Positions 1-7,519 of a DNA stretch of 47,668 nt are shown one piece after another. The stretch is from an uncultured Mediterranea sp. (GTDB lineage Bacteria; Bacteroidota; Bacteroidia; Bacteroidales; Bacteroidaceae): assembly GCA_945641355.1 (NCBI GenBank), contig CALZEQ010000026.1, positions 1 to 47,668 of the forward strand. The letters are read 5' to 3'. Position numbers and translations under genes: made by a program. The notes below the pieces were generated by a model. The model made no database searches and had not been told where the DNA came from. It saw only the letters and a program-made list of their open reading frames with translations. Within the stretch, counting starts at the first letter, position 1, and every line of letters starts with the position of its first letter.

Positions 1-53
1 CTCGCGACCCCAACCTTGGCAAGGTTGTGCTCTACCAACTGAGCTATTTCCGC
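1..53 (-). tRNA. tRNA-Gly (anticodon GCC), 3' part cut off by the window edge
   Basis: On the minus strand the sequence reads as a 5' acceptor strand GCGGAAA, a D arm (GCTC/GAGC with loop AGTTGGTA), an anticodon stem CAACC/GGTTG around loop TTGCCAA, and the start of the variable and T arms. The central triplet GCC decodes glycine. The T-arm 3' half and the acceptor 3' half lie outside the window. A matching promoter lies just upstream. Confidence 0.93.
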
Positions 54-69
54 ATCAGCAGAATGGGCG

Positions 70-101
70 CAAAGATAAAGAGATTTCCCTTTTCCACCAA
101 A
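70..101 (-). promoter_or_regulatory. Promoter of tRNA-Gly (Bacteroides-type -33/-7)
   Basis: On the minus strand TTTG (98-101) is followed after exactly 20 nt by TATCTTTG (70-77). This fits the Bacteroidetes primary sigma consensus TTTG-N19-21-TAnnTTTG. Transcription would start roughly 60-63, a few bases before the tRNA 5' end at 53. Confidence 0.8.
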
Positions 102-122
102 TTTTAGCTGGAAAAAAGAGCG

Positions 123-1463
123 TTATCTGCCCAACAAAGCCTTCTCTGCCTCCTCCATCGTCTGGAAGTTAAAGCCGTCGACCACCTGCTGCATCAGTTG
201 GGATATACAGTCGTTGCACAGGTTGCCGATACTGCCCTCGTGGGTATGATGCACCTCCTTGCTATGCGAGAAATGGCCGGCCTCGATGTCGAGCCCCACC
301 TTGCGGTAGGCATCGCGGAAGGGCATACCTTCGCGTGCCAGCCGGTTGACCTCCTCGACGCTGAATATCAGCAGGTACTTGTCGTCGTCCAGGATGTGCT
401 CATTCACCTTGATTTCGTTGATGATATAGGTGGTCATCTGCAGACAATCCTTCAGTTCCTGGAACGCAGGCAGAAAGACCTCCTTGATAATCTGCAGGTC
501 GCGGAAGTAGCCCGAAGGGAGATTGTTGGCAATCATCATGATCTGCTGGGGCAGCGACTGCAGCTTGTTGCACTTGGCACGGGTTAGCTCAAACACGTCG
601 GGGTTCTTCTTGTGCGGCATGATGCTGGAGCCGGTGGTGCAATCGTCGGGCAGCTTGACAAAGCCAAAGTTCTGACTGCTGAACATGCAGGCATCAAACG
701 CCAGTTTGGAAACGGTGCCGGCAATGCTGGCCAGCGCGAAGGCTACGTTGCGCTCCATCTTGCCGCGTCCCATCTGGGCATAGACCACATTGTAGTTGAG
801 TGCATCGAAGCCCAGCAGGCGGGTGGTGAGGGTACGGTTGAGGGGGAACGAGGAGCCGTATCCGGCTGCCGAGCCCAACGGATTGCGGTTGCACATCTTG
901 AAGGCTGCCTGCAGGAAGAGCATGTCGTCCACCAAGCTCTCGGCATAGGCGCCGAACCAGAGACCGAAGGAGGAGGGCATGGCTATCTGCAGATGGGTGT
1001 AGCCCGGCATCAGCACGTCCTTGTAACGATTGCTCTGCGCTATCAGCACGTGAAACAGCTGTTCGACGGCCTCGGCCACTTCCTTGATTTGTGTGCGCGT
1101 AAAGAGTTTCAGGTCGAGCAGCACCTGGTCGTTACGCGAACGGCCGCTGTGAATCTTCTTGCCTACATCGCCCAGACGGCGCGTCAGCATCAGTTCCACC
1201 TGCGAATGGACATCCTCGATGCCCTCTTCGATGACAAATTCGCCCCGCTCGGCGGTTGCATAGATGGCCTTTAGTTCGGCCAGCAACTGCGCCAGTTCAC
1301 TCTTCTCCAGCAGACCGATGCTCTCCAGCATGGTGATGTGGGCCATTGAGCCGAGCACATCGTGCTTGGCCAGATAGAGGTCCATCTCCCGATCGCGTCC
1401 CACGGTGAAGCGATCAATATCCTTATTTACCTGTACGGATTTTTCCCAAAGTTTCTGAGCCAC
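123..1463 (-). CDS. argH: Argininosuccinate lyase
   Basis: This is the last step of arginine synthesis: argininosuccinate is split to arginine and fumarate in the cytosol. The 446-residue protein has the fumarase/aspartase superfamily signature GSSIMPHKKNPD at about 278-289 (catalytic serine loop) and the histidine-bearing segment PGYTHLQIAMP at about 153-163. Length is normal for the family. The start codon is GTG (1461-1463); the next Met is 27 codons in and would remove the conserved N-terminus, so GTG is chosen. It lies 40 bp behind the SRPBCC gene and could be co-transcribed with it. With argF' at 18602 it gives two arginine-pathway genes in the window that are not adjacent. Confidence 0.96.
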   Translation of the reverse strand: MAQKLWEKSVQVNKDIDRFTVGRDREMDLYLAKHDVLGSMAHITMLESIGLLEKSELAQLLAELKAIYATAERGEFVIEEGIEDVHSQVELMLTRRLGDVGKKIHSGRSRNDQVLLDLKLFTRTQIKEVAEAVEQLFHVLIAQSNRYKDVLMPGYTHLQIAMPSSFGLWFGAYAESLVDDMLFLQAAFKMCNRNPLGSAAGYGSSFPLNRTLTTRLLGFDALNYNVVYAQMGRGKMERNVAFALASIAGTVSKLAFDACMFSSQNFGFVKLPDDCTTGSSIMPHKKNPDVFELTRAKCNKLQSLPQQIMMIANNLPSGYFRDLQIIKEVFLPAFQELKDCLQMTTYIINEIKVNEHILDDDKYLLIFSVEEVNRLAREGMPFRDAYRKVGLDIEAGHFSHSKEVHHTHEGSIGNLCNDCISQLMQQVVDGFNFQTMEEAEKALLGR

Positions 1464-1503
1464 TTTATTCGGATTTTTTAGTTCACAAATCGGTTAACGT
1501 CCA

Positions 1504-1917
1504 TCAATAGGGTATGAGGGCCAGTGCATCGGCCATCTTCTCCACCCCCTCCTGCAACGGTTTCTGTACCATGGCCTTCATGAAGGGGTTCAGCTCCATG
1601 CCGATGGTCAGCTTCATCTTACACTCGTTGTCGGCCACAGGCAGCAACTGAATCCACAGGTTGAAGGGGAGCGGTGAGGTCACCGTACCGAACTTGATGC
1701 ACTTGCAAGGTTCCTTCTCTACAATCTGCAAGGTGATTTTTCCTACGGGAGAGACCTCTACGGTCAGGCTGTCGGCATCGAACGAGAGGTTCTTCACCTT
1801 GTCTTCGGGCAGACGCTCTTTCACCTGCTCCAGATTGTTGAGGTCGGAAAGTTTTCCATACACAGCCTCCTGCGAGGCCTGTATATACTTGGTGCTACTC
1901 TCAAACTTTGTCATCAT
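1504..1917 (-). CDS. SRPBCC (START-like) family small protein
   Basis: This is a 137-residue soluble protein without signal peptide or membrane segment. It begins MMTKFESSTKYIQASQEA, then shows the pattern of a helix-grip fold: an N-terminal strand, two helices (LSDLNNLEQVKERLP), a run of strands (about 45-110) and a long C-terminal helix (MKAMVQKPLQEGVEKMADAL). This is typical of polyketide-cyclase/START-like small-ligand binding proteins found beside pyrE in Bacteroidales. No catalytic residues can be named and the ligand is unknown. It sits between pyrE and argH on the same strand, with a terminator-like hairpin between it and pyrE. Confidence 0.75.
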   Translation of the reverse strand: MMTKFESSTKYIQASQEAVYGKLSDLNNLEQVKERLPEDKVKNLSFDADSLTVEVSPVGKITLQIVEKEPCKCIKFGTVTSPLPFNLWIQLLPVADNECKMKLTIGMELNPFMKAMVQKPLQEGVEKMADALALIPY

Positions 1918-1929
1918 TCACTCTTCTTT

Positions 1930-1967
1930 AAAAAAACAAAAGAACTATCCGGACAGGATGTCCGAAT
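1930..1967 (-). terminator. Possible intrinsic terminator or attenuator after pyrE
   Basis: On the minus strand ATTCGGACA-TCC-TGTCCGGAT forms a 9-bp stem with one G-T wobble. It is followed by a T-rich tract ending in seven T. It lies 40 bp downstream of the pyrE stop and just before the SRPBCC start, so it could end pyrE transcription or attenuate read-through into the SRPBCC gene and argH. Confidence 0.45.
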
Positions 1968-2006
1968 GGCTCTTTCGTCAGATTATCTATCAAAATACAC
2001 AAACTC

Positions 2007-2645
2007 TTATTTGTCCAGTCCCCAATGGGCGGGGTCTTTCCGCCATTCGTTCAGCGTCTCCACGTCCTCCTTCTCAATATAGCCTGTACGCAAAGCCACT
2101 TCCAGCACAGCCTCATAGTTCGTCAGTGTCATCAAGGGCACTTTAGCCTCCTTGAATGCCTTCTCTGCTACGGGGAAACCATACGTATAGGCGGCCACCA
2201 TACCTATCACCTCACATCCGTCACGACGGATGGCATCGACGGCCTTCAGGCTGCTGCCTCCTGTTGACACCAAGTCCTCTACGACGACCACCTTCATGCC
2301 CGGACGAAGTTCGCCTTCAATCAGGTTCTCCAATCCATGGTCTTTCGGGGTAGAACGTACATACACAAACGGCAGGTTCAATGCGTCTGCCACCAATGCT
2401 CCCTGCGGAATAGCGCCTGTTGCCACACCGGCAATGGCATCTACCTGTCCGAAGCGCTCCAGAATGAGCCGCGTGATTTCCGTCTTTACGAAATTGCGGA
2501 GTGACGGGTAAGAGAGCGTCTTTCGGTTATCACAATAAAACGGTGATTTCCAGCCAGATGCCCAAGTGAAGGGGTTCGCGGGCTGTAGCTTAATTGCCTT
2601 TATCTTCAGCAACTTTTCTGCAAACAATCTTTCTAAAGTTTTCAT
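2007..2645 (-). CDS. pyrE: Orotate phosphoribosyltransferase
   Basis: Converts orotate and PRPP to orotidine 5'-phosphate in pyrimidine synthesis. The 212-residue protein carries the type I phosphoribosyltransferase PRPP-binding loop VVVVEDLVSTGGSS at about 119-132 and the flexible-loop lysine segment RSTPKDHGLE around residue 101. The N-terminal PFTWASGWKSPFYCDNR is the conserved orotate-site region. Length is normal. It has its own promoter in the 80-bp gap after recX. Confidence 0.96.
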   Translation of the reverse strand: MKTLERLFAEKLLKIKAIKLQPANPFTWASGWKSPFYCDNRKTLSYPSLRNFVKTEITRLILERFGQVDAIAGVATGAIPQGALVADALNLPFVYVRSTPKDHGLENLIEGELRPGMKVVVVEDLVSTGGSSLKAVDAIRRDGCEVIGMVAAYTYGFPVAEKAFKEAKVPLMTLTNYEAVLEVALRTGYIEKEDVETLNEWRKDPAHWGLDK

Positions 2646-2676
2646 AGCAAAACTAACGATTATAATAAATATGGCA

Positions 2677-2708
2677 CAAAAGTACGGAAACTGCCTGACA
2701 TTAGAAAA
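2677..2708 (-). promoter_or_regulatory. Promoter of pyrE
   Basis: On the minus strand TACTTTTG (2677-2684) is a perfect -7 element. Exactly 20 nt upstream lies TTTT (2705-2708), one base off the -33 TTTG. The predicted start is near 2670, about 25 nt before the pyrE ATG. Confidence 0.65.
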
Positions 2709-2725
2709 AAGAAGAAAGAATATTT

Positions 2726-3205
2726 TTATCCGTCATACTCATTTTCCTCGGGAACGTCTATGCAGAGGCGGATATCCTTCAACTCAAATCCACGACTCAG
2801 GGCAAACCGTACCAGCTTGCCGTTCTGTTCGTATTCGCTGGAGGCGCGTACACTCTTGCGCTTGGATTGCAGCAGCGCACGCAGGATGGAGAGGTACTCC
2901 TCGTCGTCAATCTCACTAAAACAGGGAGTGTATACCACGGGAGGTATCTTCTTCAGCTGAAGTGCCTGGGCAATCTTCACCTTTCCCCACTTGTCAAAAC
3001 GATACTTGTCGCGGATGAAGGCGCGGCAATAGCGTTCTTCGTTAATGTAGCCTTCCTGTACCAACTGGTCGGCAATGCGGTCGATCGCTTCATAGGCAAT
3101 CCCCCATCGCTGCATCTTCTCCACCACTTCGGAGCGGCAGTGTTCAGCGGTTGAGCAGAGAGCCGACACGCGGCTCTGCGCTTCTGTTTCAGTCATTTCA
3201 CTCAT
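2726..3205 (-). CDS. recX: RecX family regulatory protein
   Basis: This 159-residue protein resembles RecX, which binds RecA filaments and inhibits recombinase and coprotease activity. It shows the three-helix repeats of the family: RWGIAYEAIDRIADQLVQEGYINEERYCRAFIRDKY is the most typical stretch (about 34-69), with the GYI-x-EERYCRAF core. Its start overlaps the end of prmC (ATGA-type 4-bp overlap), so the two are translationally coupled. recA is not in the window. Confidence 0.88.
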   Translation of the reverse strand: MSEMTETEAQSRVSALCSTAEHCRSEVVEKMQRWGIAYEAIDRIADQLVQEGYINEERYCRAFIRDKYRFDKWGKVKIAQALQLKKIPPVVYTPCFSEIDDEEYLSILRALLQSKRKSVRASSEYEQNGKLVRFALSRGFELKDIRLCIDVPEENEYDG

Positions 3206-4038
3206 CGTATAGCAATTATAAACCGGTCGTTGCCGGACATGTCTTTTCTAACAACAACATCCGCATAGCCCTGCGCCTGCAGCATGGCAGCCGTGGCCTG
3301 TCCGAATGCCCGATTGATTTCAAAATAGAGACGCCCTCCCCCTCGGAGCAACGTGCGTCCCAACTGACCGATGCGCCGATAGAAGCGTAGGGGATCGTCA
3401 TCGGGCACAAACAGGGCGGAGGGAGGTTCCCAATCCAGCACGTTACGCTCCATTGCTGCCTTCTCGCGCTCCAGCACATAGGGCGGGTTGCTGACCAGAA
3501 CATCGTAACAGCCGTCGGACGGCTGCACGCTGTCCCACACGTCGTGCCGGACGAAGCGGACATCGGCTTGCAGCGCGATGCCGTTGGAACGGGCTATCTC
3601 CAATGCCGCATCCGAAATGTCCCACGCCTCGACCTGCGCCCGAGGCAAATCCTTGGCCAGCGTGATGGCGATGCAGCCACTACCCGTCCCGATGTCGAGT
3701 ATGCGGGCATCGGCTGGCATCTGCTGCAACATCCACTCCACCAGCTCTTCGGTTTCAGGACGAGGAATCAGCACGCCGGGTGCCACCCGGAACATACGCC
3801 CCGCAAAGCAGGTCGCGCCCAAAATGTACTGTATCGGCTCAAATCTGCACAAACGGGCAAGAATGCGTTCCAATTCTTCTTTATCATTTGAAGATAAAAG
3901 CATATCTTTGCCCAGATAATAATCTGTCGCACGTTGTCCGAACACCTCGCAGCACAGGAGACGGGTCAATGCCGCAGCCTCTTGCGGGGTGTAGCAGGAG
4001 CACAAAACGGTGCGGATGTGAGCAGCAATCGGATTCAT
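3202..4038 (-). CDS. prmC: Peptide chain release factor N5-glutamine methyltransferase
   Basis: Methylates the GGQ glutamine of release factors RF1/RF2 using SAM. From the chosen start the protein has 278 residues, an N-terminal helical domain (1-85), the SAM-binding motif LDIGTGSG at about 114-121 and the catalytic motif NPPYV at 184-188. An in-frame earlier start at 4059 exists, but it lies inside the -7 promoter element at 4057-4064, so the ATG at 4038, which also gives the conserved N-terminus, is taken. First gene of the leftward prmC-recX pair; divergent from ribD. Confidence 0.93.
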   Translation of the reverse strand: MNPIAAHIRTVLCSCYTPQEAAALTRLLCCEVFGQRATDYYLGKDMLLSSNDKEELERILARLCRFEPIQYILGATCFAGRMFRVAPGVLIPRPETEELVEWMLQQMPADARILDIGTGSGCIAITLAKDLPRAQVEAWDISDAALEIARSNGIALQADVRFVRHDVWDSVQPSDGCYDVLVSNPPYVLEREKAAMERNVLDWEPPSALFVPDDDPLRFYRRIGQLGRTLLRGGGRLYFEINRAFGQATAAMLQAQGYADVVVRKDMSGNDRFIIAIR

Positions 4039-4056
4039 GAGGGTGCATTTGAGCCG

Positions 4057-4088
4057 CAAAAGTAAGCAATATATTCAACCCTCGCAAA
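4057..4088 (-). promoter_or_regulatory. Promoter of prmC-recX
   Basis: On the minus strand TTTG (4085-4088), a 20-nt spacer and TACTTTTG (4057-4064) give a full match to the Bacteroidetes -33/-7 consensus. Transcription would begin about 4050, giving a leader of roughly a dozen bases before the ATG at 4038. Confidence 0.8.
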
Positions 4089-4166
4089 TGCGGACGGCAG
4101 AAAAAGTGAACGAGTGGACGAGGAAACGAGCTGCCACCTCCATAAACTCAAAACTCATAAACTCAC

Positions 4167-5225
4167 ATGAAGCAGACAGAAGACGAAAAATATATGCGAC
4201 GCTGCATACAGCTGGCACGGAACGGACTGTATCAGGCTGCTCCCAACCCGATGGTGGGAGCCGTCATCGTACATCAAGGGCGAATCATAGGCGAAGGATA
4301 CCACATCCGCTGCGGTGAAGCACATGCCGAGGTCAATGCCATACGCTCGGTCAAGCAGCCCGAACTGCTGAAGGAAAGCACCATCTACGTCAGCCTGGAG
4401 CCTTGCTCGCACTACGGGAAGACACCTCCCTGTGCCGACCTGATTGTGGAGAAGGGAATTCCACGCATCGTGGTAGGCTGCCAGGACCCCTTTGCCAAGG
4501 TGGCAGGACGAGGCATCCGCAAGCTGCGCGATGCCGGCAGAGAGGTGACCGTCGGCATACTGGAAGAGGAGTGCCGGCTGCTCATCCGACGCTTCATCAC
4601 CTTCCATGCCTGCAAGCGGCCCTACATCACGCTGAAATGGGCGGAATCGGCCGACCACTTCATTGACTTGACACGAACGGGCGGAACGCCTGTCCGCCTC
4701 TCCAACGAGCTCACCTCCATGCTGGTGCACAAGCTGCGTGCCGAGCACAGTGCCATCCTCGTAGGGAGCCGCACTGCCCTGCTAGACAATCCCCGCCTGG
4801 ACGTGCGCCACTGGTATGGGCCATCGCCCGTCAGGGCCGTGCTCGACCGCGCCGGCACACTCCCTCATGACCTCTACCTGTTTGACGGCACGCATCCCAC
4901 ACTGCTGTTCAGCAACCGCGCGGCCGGTCCGCTACCCGCCAAGGGCGAACGGATAGCGCTGCCGTCCGACCGCTCCCCGCTGCCCCCGCTGCTGGAGGCA
5001 CTCTACGAACGGGGACTGCAATCCCTGCTGGTAGAGGGCGGGAGCCGGCTGCTACAGGCCTTCATCGACGCCGGTCTGTGGGACGAGGCCATCGTGGAAG
5101 AGAGCCCTGTCAGACTGGGTGACGGAGTCTCCGCCCCCCTGATGCCGGCACACGCATCCTGCCGGACGGAGCTGCATTTCGGCCGGCCTTATCGCCGCTA
5201 CACCACTCCATTCAGGGTCCAATAG
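4167..5225 (+). CDS. ribD: Bifunctional riboflavin biosynthesis deaminase/reductase RibD
   Basis: Carries out two consecutive riboflavin steps, deamination of the pyrimidine from GTP and reduction of its ribose side chain. The N-terminal half is a cytidine-deaminase fold with the zinc motif HAEVNAI (53-59) and SLEPCSHYGKTPPCADL (76-92; C80 and C89 as zinc ligands). The C-terminal half (about 150-352) is the DHFR-like reductase with PYITLKWAESADHF and the VEGGSRLLQAFI segment. 352 residues, normal length. It stands alone rather than with other rib genes and is divergent from prmC; no clear promoter was found in the 107-bp gap on this strand. Confidence 0.95.
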   Translation: MKQTEDEKYMRRCIQLARNGLYQAAPNPMVGAVIVHQGRIIGEGYHIRCGEAHAEVNAIRSVKQPELLKESTIYVSLEPCSHYGKTPPCADLIVEKGIPRIVVGCQDPFAKVAGRGIRKLRDAGREVTVGILEEECRLLIRRFITFHACKRPYITLKWAESADHFIDLTRTGGTPVRLSNELTSMLVHKLRAEHSAILVGSRTALLDNPRLDVRHWYGPSPVRAVLDRAGTLPHDLYLFDGTHPTLLFSNRAAGPLPAKGERIALPSDRSPLPPLLEALYERGLQSLLVEGGSRLLQAFIDAGLWDEAIVEESPVRLGDGVSAPLMPAHASCRTELHFGRPYRRYTTPFRVQ

Positions 5226-5322
5226 GCTCATATTACGGCCTTTTTGTCGAGAAAACGAGGTATATTATCTATAATTTTATATAAAACTTCCAGCCAAAGA
5301 TGTATATAGAAAAAATTGTTCC

Positions 5323-5330
5323 TATTTTTG
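5323..5330 (+). promoter_or_regulatory. -7 promoter element before the DUF6242-uppS-bamA run
   Basis: TATTTTTG matches TAnnTTTG exactly and ends 28 bp before the start at 5359. No TTTG is found 19-21 bp upstream, so the -33 part is weak. Confidence 0.5.
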
Positions 5331-5358
5331 CAACTTGTAAATAAACACTAACTTTCAA

Positions 5359-6690
5359 ATGAAAATAAAGCTATTATCCGTAATTGTTAGTTTCTTGTTG
5401 TTGTCAATAGGTATCAGTTCGTGCCTGGACTCGGACGAGACCTACGAATTCAGCACCGATGCCACTGTACACGCATTCGGCCTCGATACGATCTACGGCA
5501 AACACTATACATTTACGATTGACCAACTGAACCGCTTGATATACAACAGAGACTCTCTGCCTGTGGGCGCTGACACCCTCATCGACCGCATCCTGATAGA
5601 TACGTTCAGCGTGACAGGATGGGTTACCTCAGGTTCGCCCATAGACACCATCTTCAACATGGCAGATTCGGTAGACCTGCGTCCGGCCATGAACAGCGAA
5701 GGCATGAAGTTCAAGGTTTTCGCCGCCGATGGAGTGACCTCGCGCGAATACACGCTGCAAGTGCGTGTACACCTGCAAGACCCCGACTCGCTGATGTGGA
5801 ACAACATGGAGGCCTATGGCGCACCTTTCGCCGAAATGCCCGTGGCGGGCGAACAACGTTGCGTCATCCTGCACAACGAACTGCTGCTCTATACCGGCAA
5901 CCAGACGATTTACCGCACCTCTACGCTGACGGGTGAATACGGATGGAGCCAATCGGCTACAGAAGGCCTGCCTGCCGACGCGCTGCCTACCACACTCATC
6001 CAGTTCGGAGGACGGCTCTATATGCTGACTCCCGAGGGAGATGTCTTTACGTCGGGCAACGGTACGAAGTGGAGCCGCTCCGAAGGGCTCAGCGGCACCA
6101 CAAAAGCCCTGGTAGCAGCCATGGAAGCCGATGAACTGGCCGGACGCCCTGCCATGCTGGCCGGCATCGGACAAGATGCTGAAGGCATGACCCGCTTCTG
6201 CACTACCACCGACGGCGCGACGTGGAGCTATGGCGAAGAGGTACCCGAAGGATTCCCTACCCGGAACATCTATCACACAATGCAGCTGTCGGCAACCGGC
6301 ACCAAGAAATGCGTTGCGGTAGGTATGCCTGCCACCCAGCCAGAGGCTACCGTCCCCTGGTTTACGACAGACGGAACGGGGTGGGCACAACTGAACAACA
6401 CGGCCTACGACACCTATTGCCCCATCTTGAACAATCCCTCCATCTTCTACTACGGAGACCGGTTCTACTGCATGGGCGAAGGGTTTGAAGCCTTGTACGC
6501 CTCTATCACCGCCTTGGCATGGAGAGCCACGGAAGAGAAGGTCCTCCTGCCCGAAGGCTTGAAAGGGGTCATCTCCTACTCGATGGCCGTTGATGACAAC
6601 CGCTTCATCTGGATTGTCGCTGCCGGACAAGGAACGCCCAATGCCGTGTGGAGAGGACGACTGAACAGATTCGGATTCGACATACAATAA
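5359..6690 (+). CDS. DUF6242-type lipoprotein
   Basis: This 443-residue lipoprotein has a signal peptide with hydrophobic core VIVSFLLLSIGI and a lipobox ending at C22. The acidic residues just after the cysteine (CLDSDE) resemble the signal that sends Bacteroides lipoproteins to the cell surface. The mature part has an N-terminal beta-rich region with Y-TFTIDQLNRLIYN, matching the Bacteroidales family of unknown function DUF6242. A C-terminal half with repeated blades (GTKWSRSEGL, GATWSYGEEVP, GTGWAQLN) suggests a sialidase-like beta-propeller. Function is unknown. It lies directly upstream of uppS and bamA on the same strand and may share their transcript. Confidence 0.75.
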   Translation: MKIKLLSVIVSFLLLSIGISSCLDSDETYEFSTDATVHAFGLDTIYGKHYTFTIDQLNRLIYNRDSLPVGADTLIDRILIDTFSVTGWVTSGSPIDTIFNMADSVDLRPAMNSEGMKFKVFAADGVTSREYTLQVRVHLQDPDSLMWNNMEAYGAPFAEMPVAGEQRCVILHNELLLYTGNQTIYRTSTLTGEYGWSQSATEGLPADALPTTLIQFGGRLYMLTPEGDVFTSGNGTKWSRSEGLSGTTKALVAAMEADELAGRPAMLAGIGQDAEGMTRFCTTTDGATWSYGEEVPEGFPTRNIYHTMQLSATGTKKCVAVGMPATQPEATVPWFTTDGTGWAQLNNTAYDTYCPILNNPSIFYYGDRFYCMGEGFEALYASITALAWRATEEKVLLPEGLKGVISYSMAVDDNRFIWIVAAGQGTPNAVWRGRLNRFGFDIQ

Positions 6691-6749
6691 CTTAACGGAT
6701 TCACACATACGCCTGTTGAGCAGGGAATAAGGAAGTAAATAATAGTAAG

Positions 6750-7502
6750 ATGTTATATAAGGAACAAATCGATTTTAACCGCATACCCGCACACGTGGCC
6801 ATCATCATGGACGGGAACGGACGATGGGCCAAGCAGCGCGGACACGAGCGCAGCTTCGGGCATCAGGCCGGTGCAGAGACGGTACACGTCATTGCAGAAG
6901 AGGCCGCCCGCCTGGGCATCAGATACCTGACGCTCTATACCTTCTCTACCGAGAACTGGAACCGTCCGACCGATGAAGTGGCAGCCCTGATGGAACTGCT
7001 GTTTGACTCCATAGAGGAGGAGACGTTCATGAAAAACAACATCAGCTTCCGCGTCATCGGCGACATAGAGAAACTGCCCGACCGCGTGCGCCAACGGTTG
7101 AACGATTGCATTGACCATACGTCGAAGAATACAGGCATGTGCCTGGTGCTGGCGCTCAGCTACTCTTCGCGATGGGAAATCACGGAGGCAGCCAAGCAAA
7201 TTGCCCGACAGGTGCAGCAAGGCGAGCTGACGCCCGACGAGATAGACGATCGGCTATTGGCCAGCCGGCTGACAACGCACTTCATGCCCGACCCCGACCT
7301 GCTGATACGCACAGGCGGCGAACTGCGGCTCAGCAACTACCTGCTGTGGCAGGCAGCCTACTCGGAACTCTACTTCTGCGACACGTTCTGGCCGGACTTC
7401 CGCGAAGAAGAGCTGTGCAAGGCCATCTACGACTATCAGAGACGCGAACGGAGGTTTGGAAAGACCAGCGAACAGGTGGTTTCCGACGGTGCCCCTCAAT
7501 GA
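6750..7502 (+). CDS. uppS: Isoprenyl transferase (undecaprenyl diphosphate synthase)
   Basis: Adds cis-isoprene units to farnesyl diphosphate to make the C55 carrier used for peptidoglycan and O-antigen. The 250-residue protein has the family hallmark [12 protein letters not shown] at 20-31 (catalytic Asp21), [13 protein letters not shown], and the C-terminal [15 protein letters not shown] and [14 protein letters not shown] blocks. Length is normal. It ends 17 bp before the bamA frame begins, the conserved uppS-bamA order of Bacteroidetes, and supplies the lipid carrier used by MraY in the dcw cluster of this window. Confidence 0.96.
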   Translation: MLYKEQIDFNRIPAHVAIIMDGNGRWAKQRGHERSFGHQAGAETVHVIAEEAARLGIRYLTLYTFSTENWNRPTDEVAALMELLFDSIEEETFMKNNISFRVIGDIEKLPDRVRQRLNDCIDHTSKNTGMCLVLALSYSSRWEITEAAKQIARQVQQGELTPDEIDDRLLASRLTTHFMPDPDLLIRTGGELRLSNYLLWQAAYSELYFCDTFWPDFREEELCKAIYDYQRRERRFGKTSEQVVSDGAPQ

Positions 7503-7519
7503 ATACAAGAACTGAATAA

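Noticed and set aside
198..1274. Long plus-strand open frames opposite argH
   Set aside because: They lie fully inside argH on the other strand, have His/Gln/Val-rich antisense composition and no recognisable domain.
5226..5250. Terminator after ribD
   Set aside because: GGC/GCC with five T is too weak a stem to support a call.
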